DNA of 64,000 nt, taken from Streptomyces olivaceus. Its GTDB lineage: Bacteria; Actinomycetota; Actinomycetes; Streptomycetales; Streptomycetaceae. A program made the position numbers and the translations under genes. A model generated the notes under the pieces. That model did no database searches, was not told the DNA's origin, and saw only the letters and a program-made list of their open reading frames with translations. The stretch spans positions 1 through 64,000 of the forward strand of contig NZ_JOFH01000012.1 in NCBI RefSeq assembly GCF_000721235.1, written 5' to 3'. This document shows positions 40,759 to 48,783 of the stretch, in pieces. Numbering within the stretch: the first letter of the stretch is position 1; each line of letters starts with the position of its first letter.

Positions 40759-41937
40759 ATGGGAACACAGGAGTCGGACGAGCGGGCGGGCGGCGGCACG
40801 GGACGGCGGGCGCTCCTGGGCGCAGCGGTGCTCGGCGCGGGCGGAGCGGTACTGGGTCTGTCCGGTACGGCGAGAGCCGCCGGCGGCGGACCCGGCGGCG
40901 GACACCGCGGGGGACTGAAGGGCCTGCCCGTCCCGACCGTCATCGGGCACCGCGGCGCCAGCGGCTACCGCCCCGAGCACACCCTCGGCTCCTACGAACT
41001 GGCCCTCGACCTGGGCGCCGACATCGTCGAGGCCGGTGACCTCGTCCCCACCAAGGACGGCCACCTCGTCTGCCGGCACGAACCCGAGATCGGCGGCACC
41101 ACGGACGTCGCCGACCATCCCGAGTTCGCCGGCCGCAGGCGCACCAAGTCGCTCGACGGCGTCGCCACCACCGGCTGGTTCACCGAGGACTTCACCCTCG
41201 CCGAGCTCAAGACGCTGCGCGCGACCGAGCGCATCCCGGCCAACCGCCCGCACAACACCCTCTACGACGGCCGCTGGGAGATCCCCACCTTCGAAGAGGT
41301 GCTTCGCTGGCAGGACGAGCAGACCCGCCGGCGCGGCAAGCAGGTCTGGATCTACCCCGAGCTCAAGCACCCCACCTACTTCCGCAAGCTGGGCCTCGGC
41401 ACGGAGGAGCGGCTCGCGCGGCTGCTGCGCGAGTACGGCAAGGACCGGCAGAACTCGCCCGTCGTCATCCAGTCCTTCGAGCCCACCAGCGTCCAGCGGA
41501 TGAACAGGCTCGTCGGCAACCCGCTCGCCGTCCTGCTCTCCGGCGCGGACAGCCGCCCGTGGGACTTCGTGGAGGCCGGCGACCCGCGCACCACCGCCGA
41601 CCTCGTCACGCCGGAGGGGCTGAAGGAGATCGCCTCCTACGCGCAGGGCATCGGCCCGACCCTGGACCTGATCGTCCCCAGGGACTCCGCCGGCCGGCTG
41701 ACCGAGCCGACGGCGCTCGTGCGCGACGCGCACCGCGCGGGCCTGATCCTGCACCCGTACACCATGCGCAACGAAAACCCCTTCCTGCCTGCGGAGTTCC
41801 GCAAGGGTGCCGACCCCGACGGCTACGGCGACGCCTTCGGCGCGTTCCGGGCCTACTTCGCCACCGGCATCGACGGGATCTTCACCGACAACCCGGACAC
41901 GGGCGTGCTGGCCCGCGAGGACTTCGTCAACGGCTGA
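40759..41937 (+). CDS. Tat-exported glycerophosphodiester phosphodiesterase (GlpQ-type)
   Basis: This secreted enzyme of 392 residues cleaves glycerophosphodiesters, such as teichoic acid or lipid headgroups, to glycerol phosphate. A twin-arginine signal opens it (GRRALLGAAVLGAGGAVLG, cleavage near ARA-AGG). GDPD landmarks are IGHRGASGYRPEHTLGSYELAL, VPTKDGHLVCRHEPEIGG, and GIDGIFTDNPDTGV at the C-terminus. The metal-binding E-x-D motif appears as VEAGDLV with one extra residue compared with the usual VEPDLV. ATG 40759 follows AGGAGG. By context it resembles S. coelicolor glpQ1. Confidence 0.92.
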   Translation: MGTQESDERAGGGTGRRALLGAAVLGAGGAVLGLSGTARAAGGGPGGGHRGGLKGLPVPTVIGHRGASGYRPEHTLGSYELALDLGADIVEAGDLVPTKDGHLVCRHEPEIGGTTDVADHPEFAGRRRTKSLDGVATTGWFTEDFTLAELKTLRATERIPANRPHNTLYDGRWEIPTFEEVLRWQDEQTRRRGKQVWIYPELKHPTYFRKLGLGTEERLARLLREYGKDRQNSPVVIQSFEPTSVQRMNRLVGNPLAVLLSGADSRPWDFVEAGDPRTTADLVTPEGLKEIASYAQGIGPTLDLIVPRDSAGRLTEPTALVRDAHRAGLILHPYTMRNENPFLPAEFRKGADPDGYGDAFGAFRAYFATGIDGIFTDNPDTGVLAREDFVNG

Positions 41938-41964
41938 GCGCCCGCCGCCGGTTGGAGTGAGCTT

Positions 41965-41998
41965 CGGCCGCCCGGGCAACCGGCCGCCCGGGCGGCCG
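41965..41998 (+). terminator. Hairpin after the phosphodiesterase gene
   Basis: CGGCCGCCCGGG (41965-41976) pairs with CCCGGGCGGCCG (41987-41998). It ends 13 bp before the next start codon, so it either terminates the upstream gene or folds beside the sigma factor ribosome binding site. Confidence 0.6.
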
Positions 41999-42011
41999 CG
42001 TCGAGGTGCAT

Positions 42012-42506
42012 ATGACGGACGACCTGGTCACCTCGCTGTCCCCGCTGCTCGCCGCCGAAGCCTCGGCCGAGGCATATGCGTCCGGGGTGGAGCCCGGCGA
42101 CCTCGAACAGGCGGTCTGGCTGCGCCTCCTGGAACGCCTGGAGGCCGAGGGACCGCCTCCCGACCCGCACCGCTGGCTGCGCAGCGCCGTACGGACCGAG
42201 GCCCGCCGCACCCGCCGCAGCGCCCGGCACGAGCGGCCCTACGAGAGGGAGCCCGCGGGCGCCGCCGACCACGATCCCGAGCAGCTGGCCCTCACCGCGG
42301 CGCGGCACCGGGCGCTGCGCGACGCCGTCCGCCGGCTGCCCGGCCGCTGCCCCCGGCTGCTGGAGGCGCTGCTGTCGCCCAGGGACCTCACATACCGGGA
42401 GATCGCGGGGGAGTTGGGTATCTCACAGGGCAACCTTGGCCCGGAACGTTCCCGATGTCTGGGATGTCTTCGACGATTGCTTGCGCCGGAGGTTGCGGCC
42501 CGCTGA
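42012..42506 (+). CDS. Short sigma-70-family (ECF-like) sigma factor
   Basis: This 164-residue protein has a reduced region 2 (LEQAVWLRLLERL, then HRWLRSAVRTEARRTRR) and a clear region 4 (LRDAVRRLPGRCPRLLEALLS, then LTYREIAGELGISQGNLGPERSRCLGCLRRLL). It would direct RNA polymerase to a small regulon. No anti-sigma gene is adjacent. ATG 42012 is chosen over GTG 42006 because GAGG (42003-42006) gives proper spacing. Confidence 0.8.
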   Translation: MTDDLVTSLSPLLAAEASAEAYASGVEPGDLEQAVWLRLLERLEAEGPPPDPHRWLRSAVRTEARRTRRSARHERPYEREPAGAADHDPEQLALTAARHRALRDAVRRLPGRCPRLLEALLSPRDLTYREIAGELGISQGNLGPERSRCLGCLRRLLAPEVAAR

Positions 42507-42563
42507 GGACGGGGATAGGAGTGGGGGACCACAGGTGATCAGGTGAGCGGGAGGCATGCGCAC

Positions 42564-43061
42564 ATGGGCATGAGCGTGACCATCTCGGCGGCGACCGAAG
42601 AGGACGTCGAGCAGATCTTCCGGCTGCAGTACCTCTGCTTCCAGAGCGAGGCTGCGCTCTACGGCAACTACCGCATCGATCCGCTGGTCCAGAGCCTGGA
42701 CTCCGTGCGCGAGGAGGTCGTCACCGACTGCGTCCAGGTGGCGCGGCTCGGCGAGGAGGTCGTCGGCTCGGTGCGCGGACGGGTGAACGAGGACGGGGCC
42801 GCCGCCATCGGCAAGCTGTGTGTCCACCCCCGGCTGCAGGGGCACGGCATCGGTGCCCGCCTGCTGCGGGCCGCCGAGTCGGCCCTCGCCGACCAGCGCG
42901 GTGCCAAGCGCTTCCGCCTGCACACGGGGCACCGCAGCGAGGGCAACCTGGGGCTGTACCGGCGCGTCGGCTACGAGACGGTGGGCACGGTGCGCGGCGC
43001 GGACGGCGTACCGATGATCATCCTGGAGAAGGCGGCCGGGGCGTACGCCGCCACGGCCTGA
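42564..43061 (+). CDS. GNAT-family N-acetyltransferase
   Basis: This acetyl-CoA-dependent N-acetyltransferase (165 residues) has an unknown acceptor. The acetyl-CoA loop is IGKLCVHPRLQGHGIGARLL (Q/R-x-x-G-x-G/A). The preceding strand VVGSVRGRVNEDGAA and the C-terminal NLGLYRRVGYETVGTV complete the fold. ATG 42564 follows GGGAGG; a second ATG lies two codons on. It is separate from the sigma factor by 57 bp. Confidence 0.85.
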   Translation: MGMSVTISAATEEDVEQIFRLQYLCFQSEAALYGNYRIDPLVQSLDSVREEVVTDCVQVARLGEEVVGSVRGRVNEDGAAAIGKLCVHPRLQGHGIGARLLRAAESALADQRGAKRFRLHTGHRSEGNLGLYRRVGYETVGTVRGADGVPMIILEKAAGAYAATA

Positions 43062-43133
43062 GGCGCCCGCGCCGCGGACCGGTAAGCGCCGGGGCCCCTC
43101 CGGGCGGACGGGGTCCCTCCGGCCGGACGGAAC

Positions 43134-43577
43134 CTACGCGGTGCGGGCCCGGCGCAGCCAGTACATCGCCGACAGGGGCAGCAGCACGGGGATGAAGAGG
43201 TAGCCCATCCCGTAGTCCGACCACACGGTCGCGTCGGGGAAGGCGGACGGTTCCACCAGCGTCCAGGTGCCGACCGTCAGTACGCCCACCAGCTCGGCGG
43301 CGCAGCACACCAGCGCCGCCCTGCGGGCCGTCTCGCCACCGCGCACCAGCGTGTACGTGATGAAGCCGTAGACGACGCCCGCGAGCGCGGACAGGGTATA
43401 GGGGAGCGGCGCCCGGTCGAACTCGGTCGCGATCTGGTACGCGGACCGCGACACGGCGCCGACGACCATCACGCCGTACAGCCACACCAGCAGGATGCCG
43501 GGCCCGCCGATCAGCCGCTTGCGGGCCCGCTTCTCCTCCGCGGTCCCCGTGCCGGCTTCCCCGGACGTCGCCACCAT
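43134..43577 (-). CDS. Small integral membrane protein (second of a pair)
   Basis: I do not recognise a family. The 147-residue protein has four hydrophobic segments: GILLVWLYGVMVVGAVS, YTLSALAGVVYGFITYTLV, ALVCCAAELVGVLTVGTW and GMGYLFIPVLLPLSAMYWL. The N-terminus is charged. Its ATG follows the upstream membrane gene's stop by one base (TGACATG), so the two form one operon and may form a complex. Confidence 0.75.
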   Translation of the reverse strand: MVATSGEAGTGTAEEKRARKRLIGGPGILLVWLYGVMVVGAVSRSAYQIATEFDRAPLPYTLSALAGVVYGFITYTLVRGGETARRAALVCCAAELVGVLTVGTWTLVEPSAFPDATVWSDYGMGYLFIPVLLPLSAMYWLRRARTA

Positions 43578-43578
43578 G

Positions 43579-43938
43579 TCAGCCTCCCCAGATGTCGTAG
43601 AGCCGCACCTGCAGGACGGCGAGGACGACACCACCGGCGGCGACCGTGATCGAGCCCCAGCGGGTGCGCTCGGCCAGCGACATGAAACCCGCCGCGGGCA
43701 CGCAGGCGAAGGCGCCCAGCAGATACGCCACGAAGATCGCCGTGCCCTGCGCCGGTTCCTCGCCTCGCGCCAGCTGCACGACCCCGACCACCAGCTGGAC
43801 CAGCGCCAGCACCGAGACCGCGGCCATGCCGATGAAATGCCAGTCCTTCGTCGGCTGGTCACGGTAGGCCGCCCAGCCGCACCAGGCGGCGAGCAGCAGC
43901 GCGGCGACACCGGTCACCAGCGTCAGGACGTCAAGCAT
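43579..43938 (-). CDS. Small integral membrane protein (first of a pair)
   Basis: I do not recognise a family. The 119-residue protein has four predicted membrane segments: MLDVLTLVTGVAALLLAAW, FIGMAAVSVLALVQLVVGVV, IFVAYLLGAFACVPAAGFM and SITVAAGGVVLAVLQVRLY. ATG 43938 sits in the 115-bp gap shared with the divergent HAD gene. It is translationally coupled to the next membrane protein. Confidence 0.75.
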   Translation of the reverse strand: MLDVLTLVTGVAALLLAAWCGWAAYRDQPTKDWHFIGMAAVSVLALVQLVVGVVQLARGEEPAQGTAIFVAYLLGAFACVPAAGFMSLAERTRWGSITVAAGGVVLAVLQVRLYDIWGG

Positions 43939-44052
43939 GGCAGCGAGCCTATTACGGCCCAAAAGGCCCGCCGTCCCCGGCCCCGCGCGCACCACGGCGA
44001 CGGTGTCCCCGGCGGTGCCGGACCGGTGCGGCGGCCCCGTAGGGTCGAGGGC

Positions 44053-44703
44053 ATGAAGCTCCACGCACAGGCCCTCCTGTTCGACAACGACGGAACCCTC
44101 GTCTCCTCCCTCGCCTCCGTGCAGCGCTGCTGGACGCGGTGGGCCGGCGAGTACGGGATCACCGCCGAGCAGTTCGGCCGGGTCGAACTCCACGGGCGTC
44201 CGGCCGCCGAGATAGCCGCCGACCTGCTGCCCGCCGCCCTGGTCCCGCAGGCCGTCGCGCGCATCGAGCAGCTGGAGGTCGAGGACGTGCCGAACGGCGG
44301 CGTCCACCTGCTGCCCGGCACCCGGGACTTCCTCGACGCGCTCCCGGCCGACCGCTGGGCCGTCGTCACCTCGGCCACCCGCCGTCTCGCCGAGGCCCGC
44401 CTCGACGCCGTCGGCATCCTCCCCAAGACCCTCGTCGCCGCCGACGACATCACCCGCGGCAAGCCCGACCCCGAGCCCTACCTGCTCGGTGCCCGCGCGC
44501 TCGGTGTCGACCCGGCCGCCTGCGTCGTCTTCGAGGACGCCCCCGCGGGTCTCCAGGCCGGCCGCGCCGCCGGCATGCGGACCGTGGCGTTGGCCACAAC
44601 CCACCGCCCCGACGAACTCGACGCCGACCTGGTGGTCACCGACCTGTCGGCCCTGTCCGCGCTGGTCACCCGAGCGGGCGTCGAGATCTCCGTACGGGGC
44701 TGA
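44053..44703 (+). CDS. HAD-family sugar-phosphatase-like hydrolase
   Basis: This 216-residue haloacid dehalogenase-superfamily phosphatase has motif I LLFDNDGTLVSS (nucleophile Asp first), motif II VVTSATRRLAEARL, the motif III Lys in ITRGKPDPEPYLLGA, and motif IV VVFEDAPAGLQAGRAAGM. A helical cap lies at about 15-80. The phosphoglycolate/beta-phosphoglucomutase subgroup fits best, but the substrate is unknown. TAGGGT at 44040-44045 may be its -10, 7 bp before the start. Confidence 0.9.
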   Translation: MKLHAQALLFDNDGTLVSSLASVQRCWTRWAGEYGITAEQFGRVELHGRPAAEIAADLLPAALVPQAVARIEQLEVEDVPNGGVHLLPGTRDFLDALPADRWAVVTSATRRLAEARLDAVGILPKTLVAADDITRGKPDPEPYLLGARALGVDPAACVVFEDAPAGLQAGRAAGMRTVALATTHRPDELDADLVVTDLSALSALVTRAGVEISVRG

Positions 44704-45140
44704 CGCCCGGACGCCCGTCGGCCGCCGGCCGGCCGGTGTCCAGCACGGTGTCCAGCATCCGGACATCGGCCCCCGGACCGGAAGACGCGTCTGCTTTACT
44801 GAACGTATGAGCACGACGAGCGACCGCACCCATGCGACCGAGGCGACGACCACGCCCGGTGCTCGTTGTATGCCTCCCTGTGCGTGTCGAATGTGCGCCT
44901 TCTAGAGGGCCCCTGCAGCACCTGAGCCTCGCGCCCCGAAGCGAGCGCCCGCTCACGCCCGTGCCGGCGCCCCGCGCCCGCGGCTGAGCCACGTCCCGCG
45001 CACACGTTCCTCCCGGGCCCGGCCGCCACCGCCACCGCGGGAACCGTGCCGCGTCGCGACGGACCCGAGCCCCCGAAGAACAACGCCCCGTGCCCGGCGC
45101 CCACCACCGCGCCGCGCACTCGACAGTGACGGAAACCCAC
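44704..45140. other. Intergenic/leader region upstream of metN (437 bp)
   Basis: It holds a 12-bp tandem duplication (CGGTGTCCAGCA at 44734-44745 and 44746-44757), the Cys-rich leader ORF (44807-44905) and about 235 bp of untranslated leader before metN. I found no SAM riboswitch signature. Confidence 0.55.
44807..44905 (+). CDS. Cys/Met-rich 32-residue leader ORF upstream of metNIQ
   Basis: The ORF opens with ATG and encodes a Thr-rich first half. The end reads GARCMPPCACRMCAF: four Cys and two Met in the last 12 residues, before a TAG stop. A -10-like TTTACT ends 6 bp before the ATG, so the transcript may begin at the start codon. Such short Cys-loaded ORFs are known as sulfur-responsive leader peptides in actinobacteria. 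A cysteine-tRNA shortage would stall ribosomes here and change readthrough or translation of metNIQ. TGTGCGC within the Cys codons (44892-44898) can pair with GCGCACA at 44998-45004. I have no proof that it is translated. Confidence 0.6.
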   Translation: MSTTSDRTHATEATTTPGARCMPPCACRMCAF

Positions 45141-46214
45141 GTGATCACCACATCGGGCCTCACCAAGGTCTACCGCTCGCGCGGCCGCGAGGTCACCGCC
45201 CTGGACGGCGTCGACCTGCACGTCCGCGAGGGGGAGGTGTACGGCGTCATCGGCCAGTCCGGCGCCGGCAAGTCCTCGCTCATCCGCTGCGTCAACCTCC
45301 TGGAGCGCCCCACCGCCGGCACGGTCACCGTCGCCGGCCAGGACCTCACCGCGCTGGCGGGCCGGGGCCCCCGCGCGGGCCGCGAACTGCGGCAGGCGCG
45401 CAGCCGTATCGGCATGGTCTTCCAGCACTTCAACCTGCTCTCCGCCCGGACCGTGCAGGACAACGTCGAACTCCCGCTGGAGATCCTCGGCAAGTCCGGG
45501 AAGGAACGATCCCGCAAGGCGCTGGAACTGCTCGACCTCGTCGGCCTCGCCGACAAGGCCAAGTCCTACCCCGCCCAGCTCTCCGGCGGCCAGAAGCAGC
45601 GCGTCGGCATCGCCCGCGCCCTGGCCGGCGACCCGAAGGTGCTGCTCTCCGACGAGGCCACCAGCGCCCTCGACCCGGACACCACCCGCTCCATCCTCCA
45701 ACTGCTGCGCGACCTGAACCGCCAGCTGGGACTGACCGTCCTGCTCATCACGCACGAGATGGACGTCGTCAAGAGCATCTGCGACTCGGCCGCCCTCATG
45801 GACCGGGGCCGCATCGTCGAGTCCGGCACGGTCGGCGAACTCCTCGCCACCCCGGGCTCCGAGCTGGCCGCCGCGCTCTTCCCGGTCGGCGGCGACGCCT
45901 CCGGCGACGACCGCACCGTCCTCGACGTCACCTTCCAGGGCGAGGCCGCCACCCAGCCCGTCATCTCCCAGCTCTCGCGCACCTACAACATCGACATCTC
46001 CATCCTCGGCGCCGCCATCGACACCGTCGGCGGCCTCCAGGTCGGCCGGATGCGCATCGAACTGCCCGGCCGCTACGAGGACAACGTCGTGCCCGTCGGC
46101 TTCCTGCGCGAACAGGGCCTGCAGATCGACGTGGTGAACGAGGTGCCGGACGACTCCGGCGCGCCGGACGCGGCGGCCGCCCCGGCCCCGCTCGCCAAGG
46201 AGGGCGCGAAGTGA
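45141..46214 (+). CDS. metN: Methionine ABC transporter ATP-binding protein MetN
   Basis: MetN (357 residues) powers uptake of methionine (possibly also other sulfur amino acids) with MetI and MetQ. The ATPase domain has Walker A GQSGAGKSSLIR, the signature LSGGQKQRVGIARAL, Walker B VLLSDEATSALDPD and switch His in LLITHEMD. From about 275 the NIL regulatory domain follows (LDVTFQGEAATQPVISQLS), which binds methionine in E. coli and inhibits transport. GTG 45141 (VITTSGLTKVYRS) is preferred; GTG 45126 is possible. The stop overlaps metI (GTGA). Confidence 0.95.
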   Translation: MITTSGLTKVYRSRGREVTALDGVDLHVREGEVYGVIGQSGAGKSSLIRCVNLLERPTAGTVTVAGQDLTALAGRGPRAGRELRQARSRIGMVFQHFNLLSARTVQDNVELPLEILGKSGKERSRKALELLDLVGLADKAKSYPAQLSGGQKQRVGIARALAGDPKVLLSDEATSALDPDTTRSILQLLRDLNRQLGLTVLLITHEMDVVKSICDSAALMDRGRIVESGTVGELLATPGSELAAALFPVGGDASGDDRTVLDVTFQGEAATQPVISQLSRTYNIDISILGAAIDTVGGLQVGRMRIELPGRYEDNVVPVGFLREQGLQIDVVNEVPDDSGAPDAAAAPAPLAKEGAK

Positions 46215-46948
46215 CCTGGTCGCAGATGCAGCCGCTGCTCGAGCAGGCGTCCTGGGAGACCCTGATCATGGTCGGCTGGTCCACCCTGATAGCCGTCGTC
46301 GCCGGCCTCCCGCTCGGCGTGCTCCTCGTCCTCACCGACCGGGGCGGACTGCTGCAGAACGTCGTGCTGAACAAGGTCATCGGCCAGGTCGTGAACATCG
46401 GCCGCTCGATGCCGTTCATCATCCTCATGGTCGCGCTGATGAGCTTCACCCGCTGGGTCACCGGCACCACCATCGGCAGCGAGGCCGCGATCGTGCCGCT
46501 CGCCATCGGCGGCATCCCGTTCTTCGCGCGGCTCGTCGAGACCGCCGTGCGCGAGGTCGACGGAGGGCTCGTCGAGGCCGTGCAGTCCATGGGCGGCAAC
46601 ACCTGGACCATCGTCCGCAAGGTGCTGGTCCCCGAGGCGCTGCCGTCCCTGATCGCCTCCACCACCACCACGGTCATCGCCCTCATCGGCTACTCCGCCA
46701 TGGCCGGCACCGTCGGCGGCGGCGGCCTCGGCGACCTCGCCGTCCGCTACGGCTACCAGCGCTTCGAACCCGGCTTCATGTGGATCACCGTCGCCCTCCT
46801 CGCCGTCGCCATCTCGATCATCCAGTTCGCCGGCGACTACGCGGCCCGCGCCCTGCACCGCCGCGGCGGACAAGGGGGCGCCGGACCCCGGCTCCGGCTA
46901 CTCAGGGCCAAGGAGCCCGCGGCGGCCGACGTCGGCAAGGTCGCCTGA
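46211..46948 (+). CDS. metI: Methionine ABC transporter permease MetI
   Basis: This is a five-helix permease of 245 residues. It shows the opening WETLIMVGWSTLIAVVAGLPLG, the coupling-helix EAA loop (VEAVQSMGGNTWTIVRKVLVPEALPSL), and TVGGGGLGDLAVRYGYQRF, all typical of MetI. The start overlaps metN. The Arg-rich tail faces the cytoplasm. Confidence 0.95.
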   Translation: MTWSQMQPLLEQASWETLIMVGWSTLIAVVAGLPLGVLLVLTDRGGLLQNVVLNKVIGQVVNIGRSMPFIILMVALMSFTRWVTGTTIGSEAAIVPLAIGGIPFFARLVETAVREVDGGLVEAVQSMGGNTWTIVRKVLVPEALPSLIASTTTTVIALIGYSAMAGTVGGGGLGDLAVRYGYQRFEPGFMWITVALLAVAISIIQFAGDYAARALHRRGGQGGAGPRLRLLRAKEPAAADVGKVA

Positions 46949-47018
46949 CCGGGACCCCCACCAGACTCCCCGCCGTTACCCCGGCCGGGGCCGCATCACC
47001 TCAGGAAAGGCACTTTTC

Positions 47019-47846
47019 GTGCGTAACACCGCCAAGATCACCACCGCCGTCCTCGCCGCCGGAGCCCTCACCCTCGGCCTCTCCGCGTGCGGCTCGGACA
47101 AGGACGCCGCCTCCGACACCTCCGGCCCGCTGGTCGTCGCCGCGAGCCCCACCCCGCACGCCGAGATCCTCGACTACGTCAAGGAGAACCTGGCGAAGGA
47201 CGCGGGACTCGACCTGGAGGTGAAGGAGTTCACCGACTACGTCACGCCGAACACGGCGACGGAGGACGGCTCCGTGGGGGCCAACTACTTCCAGACCCAG
47301 CCCTACCTCGACGACTTCAACAAGAAGAACGGCACCCACATCGTGTCCGTCGTCGACGTGCACCTGGAGCCCCTCGGCCTCTACTCCCACAAGGTGAAGA
47401 AGGCCGACGACCTGAAGAGCGGTGCGACCGTCGCCGTCCCCAACGACACCGTCAACGAGGGCCGCGCCCTGCAGCTGCTGGCGGCCAACAAGATCATCAC
47501 CCTCAAGGACGGCGTCGGAACCGCGGCGACCCCCGCGGACATCACCGGCAACCCGAAGAAGCTCGAGTTCAAGGAGCTGGAGGCGGCCCAGACCCCGCGC
47601 TCCCTCGACGACGTGGACGCGGCGGTCGTCAACGGCAACTACGCCATCGAGGCCGACCTCAAGCCCGCCCAGGACGCCCTCGTCCTGGAGAGCGCCAAGG
47701 ACAACCCGAACAGCAACCTGCTGGCCGTCAAGGAGGGCCAGGAGGACGACCCGCGGGTGAAGAAGCTCGCGAAGCTGCTGAACTCGCCCGAGGTGAAGAA
47801 GTTCATCGAGGACAAGTACGCCGGCGCCGTCCTGCCCTCCTTCTGA
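47019..47846 (+). CDS. metQ: Methionine-binding lipoprotein MetQ
   Basis: This is the substrate-binding lipoprotein of the MetNIQ system (275 residues, NlpA family). The lipobox is LSAC with lipid on the Cys at about 24. The NlpA fold is clear: VVAASPTPHAEILDYVKENL, FTDYVTPNTA, VGANYFQTQPYLDDFN, and YAGAVLPSF at the end. GTG 47019 follows AGGAAAGG. It lies 70 bp after metI with no terminator between, so it belongs to the same operon. Confidence 0.95.
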   Translation: MRNTAKITTAVLAAGALTLGLSACGSDKDAASDTSGPLVVAASPTPHAEILDYVKENLAKDAGLDLEVKEFTDYVTPNTATEDGSVGANYFQTQPYLDDFNKKNGTHIVSVVDVHLEPLGLYSHKVKKADDLKSGATVAVPNDTVNEGRALQLLAANKIITLKDGVGTAATPADITGNPKKLEFKELEAAQTPRSLDDVDAAVVNGNYAIEADLKPAQDALVLESAKDNPNSNLLAVKEGQEDDPRVKKLAKLLNSPEVKKFIEDKYAGAVLPSF

Positions 47847-48018
47847 TCAGCTCGCTCCGGCCACCCCGGGGAACACGCCTTCGAGCCGAACCCCGCGTCA
47901 CCCACCGGGTCCGCTCCGTGCCGACGGGGTGGACCCGGTGGTGTGGTTGAGTGCTTTCATGCTGCATGCTGGGCAGTTCGAGCAGGCCCTGACGGTTACC
48001 CAGGTTACGGAGCGGCGC

Positions 48019-48657
48019 ATGACGAGCACCTTCCCCAACATCTCCATCAACACGGAGCGGTTGGTGCTGCGCCCCCTCGACGAGGACGACGTGCCGGCCC
48101 TGGCCGCGATGATGAACGACGAGCAGGTCGCCGCCTGGACCCACGTCCCCCAGCCCTTCACCGAGAAGGACGCCGGCGTCTGGATCGGCGACCACGCCCC
48201 CGCCGAACGCGCCGCCGGACGCGGTCTCGACCTGGCCGTCACCGAGTTCCTCACCCAGCGGCTGGTCGGCGTCGTCCGGCTGACCCGGACCGACTGGCAC
48301 GTACGGTCGACCGAACTGTCCTACATAGTCGCGCCCTGGGCCCGCGGCGAGGGATACGCCTCCGAGGCGGCGCTCGCCACCGCACAGTGGCTCTTCGGCG
48401 ACCAGAAGTTCGAACGCGTCGAGCTGCGCACCGCCGCCGACAACACCGCCTCCCAGCAGGTCGCCCAGAAGATCGGCTGCATCAGCGAGGGCGTGCTGCG
48501 CGGCGCCTGCATCGCGCGGGCCCGCACCGACGACGGCGTCTGGACGGACGTACGCACCGACTTCATCGTCTGGAGCCTGCTCCCCGAGGACCTGGAGGGC
48601 ACGACCGGTCAGCCGGTCGGCAGCGACGGTTTCACGGCCTTCACCGACTGGAACTGA
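48019..48657 (+). CDS. GNAT-family (RimJ/RimL-type) N-acetyltransferase
   Basis: This 212-residue acetyltransferase belongs to the group that modifies protein N-termini or small amines. Landmarks are TERLVLRPLDEDDVPALAAM, ELSYIVAPWARGEGYASEAALA (acetyl-CoA loop) and NTASQQVAQKIGCISEGVLRG. ATG 48019 follows ACGGAGCGGC; the frame is open 30 codons upstream without homology. It stands alone between metQ and cobL. Confidence 0.88.
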   Translation: MTSTFPNISINTERLVLRPLDEDDVPALAAMMNDEQVAAWTHVPQPFTEKDAGVWIGDHAPAERAAGRGLDLAVTEFLTQRLVGVVRLTRTDWHVRSTELSYIVAPWARGEGYASEAALATAQWLFGDQKFERVELRTAADNTASQQVAQKIGCISEGVLRGACIARARTDDGVWTDVRTDFIVWSLLPEDLEGTTGQPVGSDGFTAFTDWN

Positions 48658-48783
48658 TTCCCCGGAGCCGCACCCGCCTCGCCGCCGCGCGCCCCGAGCC
48701 GCACCAGGTACTCTCACGGGGCGCCCCCGCACCGCCAGGGCCTGGCGCGGCCACGACCTGCGAAAACCTGGAGACTGACGACG

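Noticed and set aside
44704..45140. SAM riboswitch before metN
   Set aside because: No SAM-I or SAM-II signature was recognised; the Cys-rich ORF is the better-supported regulatory feature.
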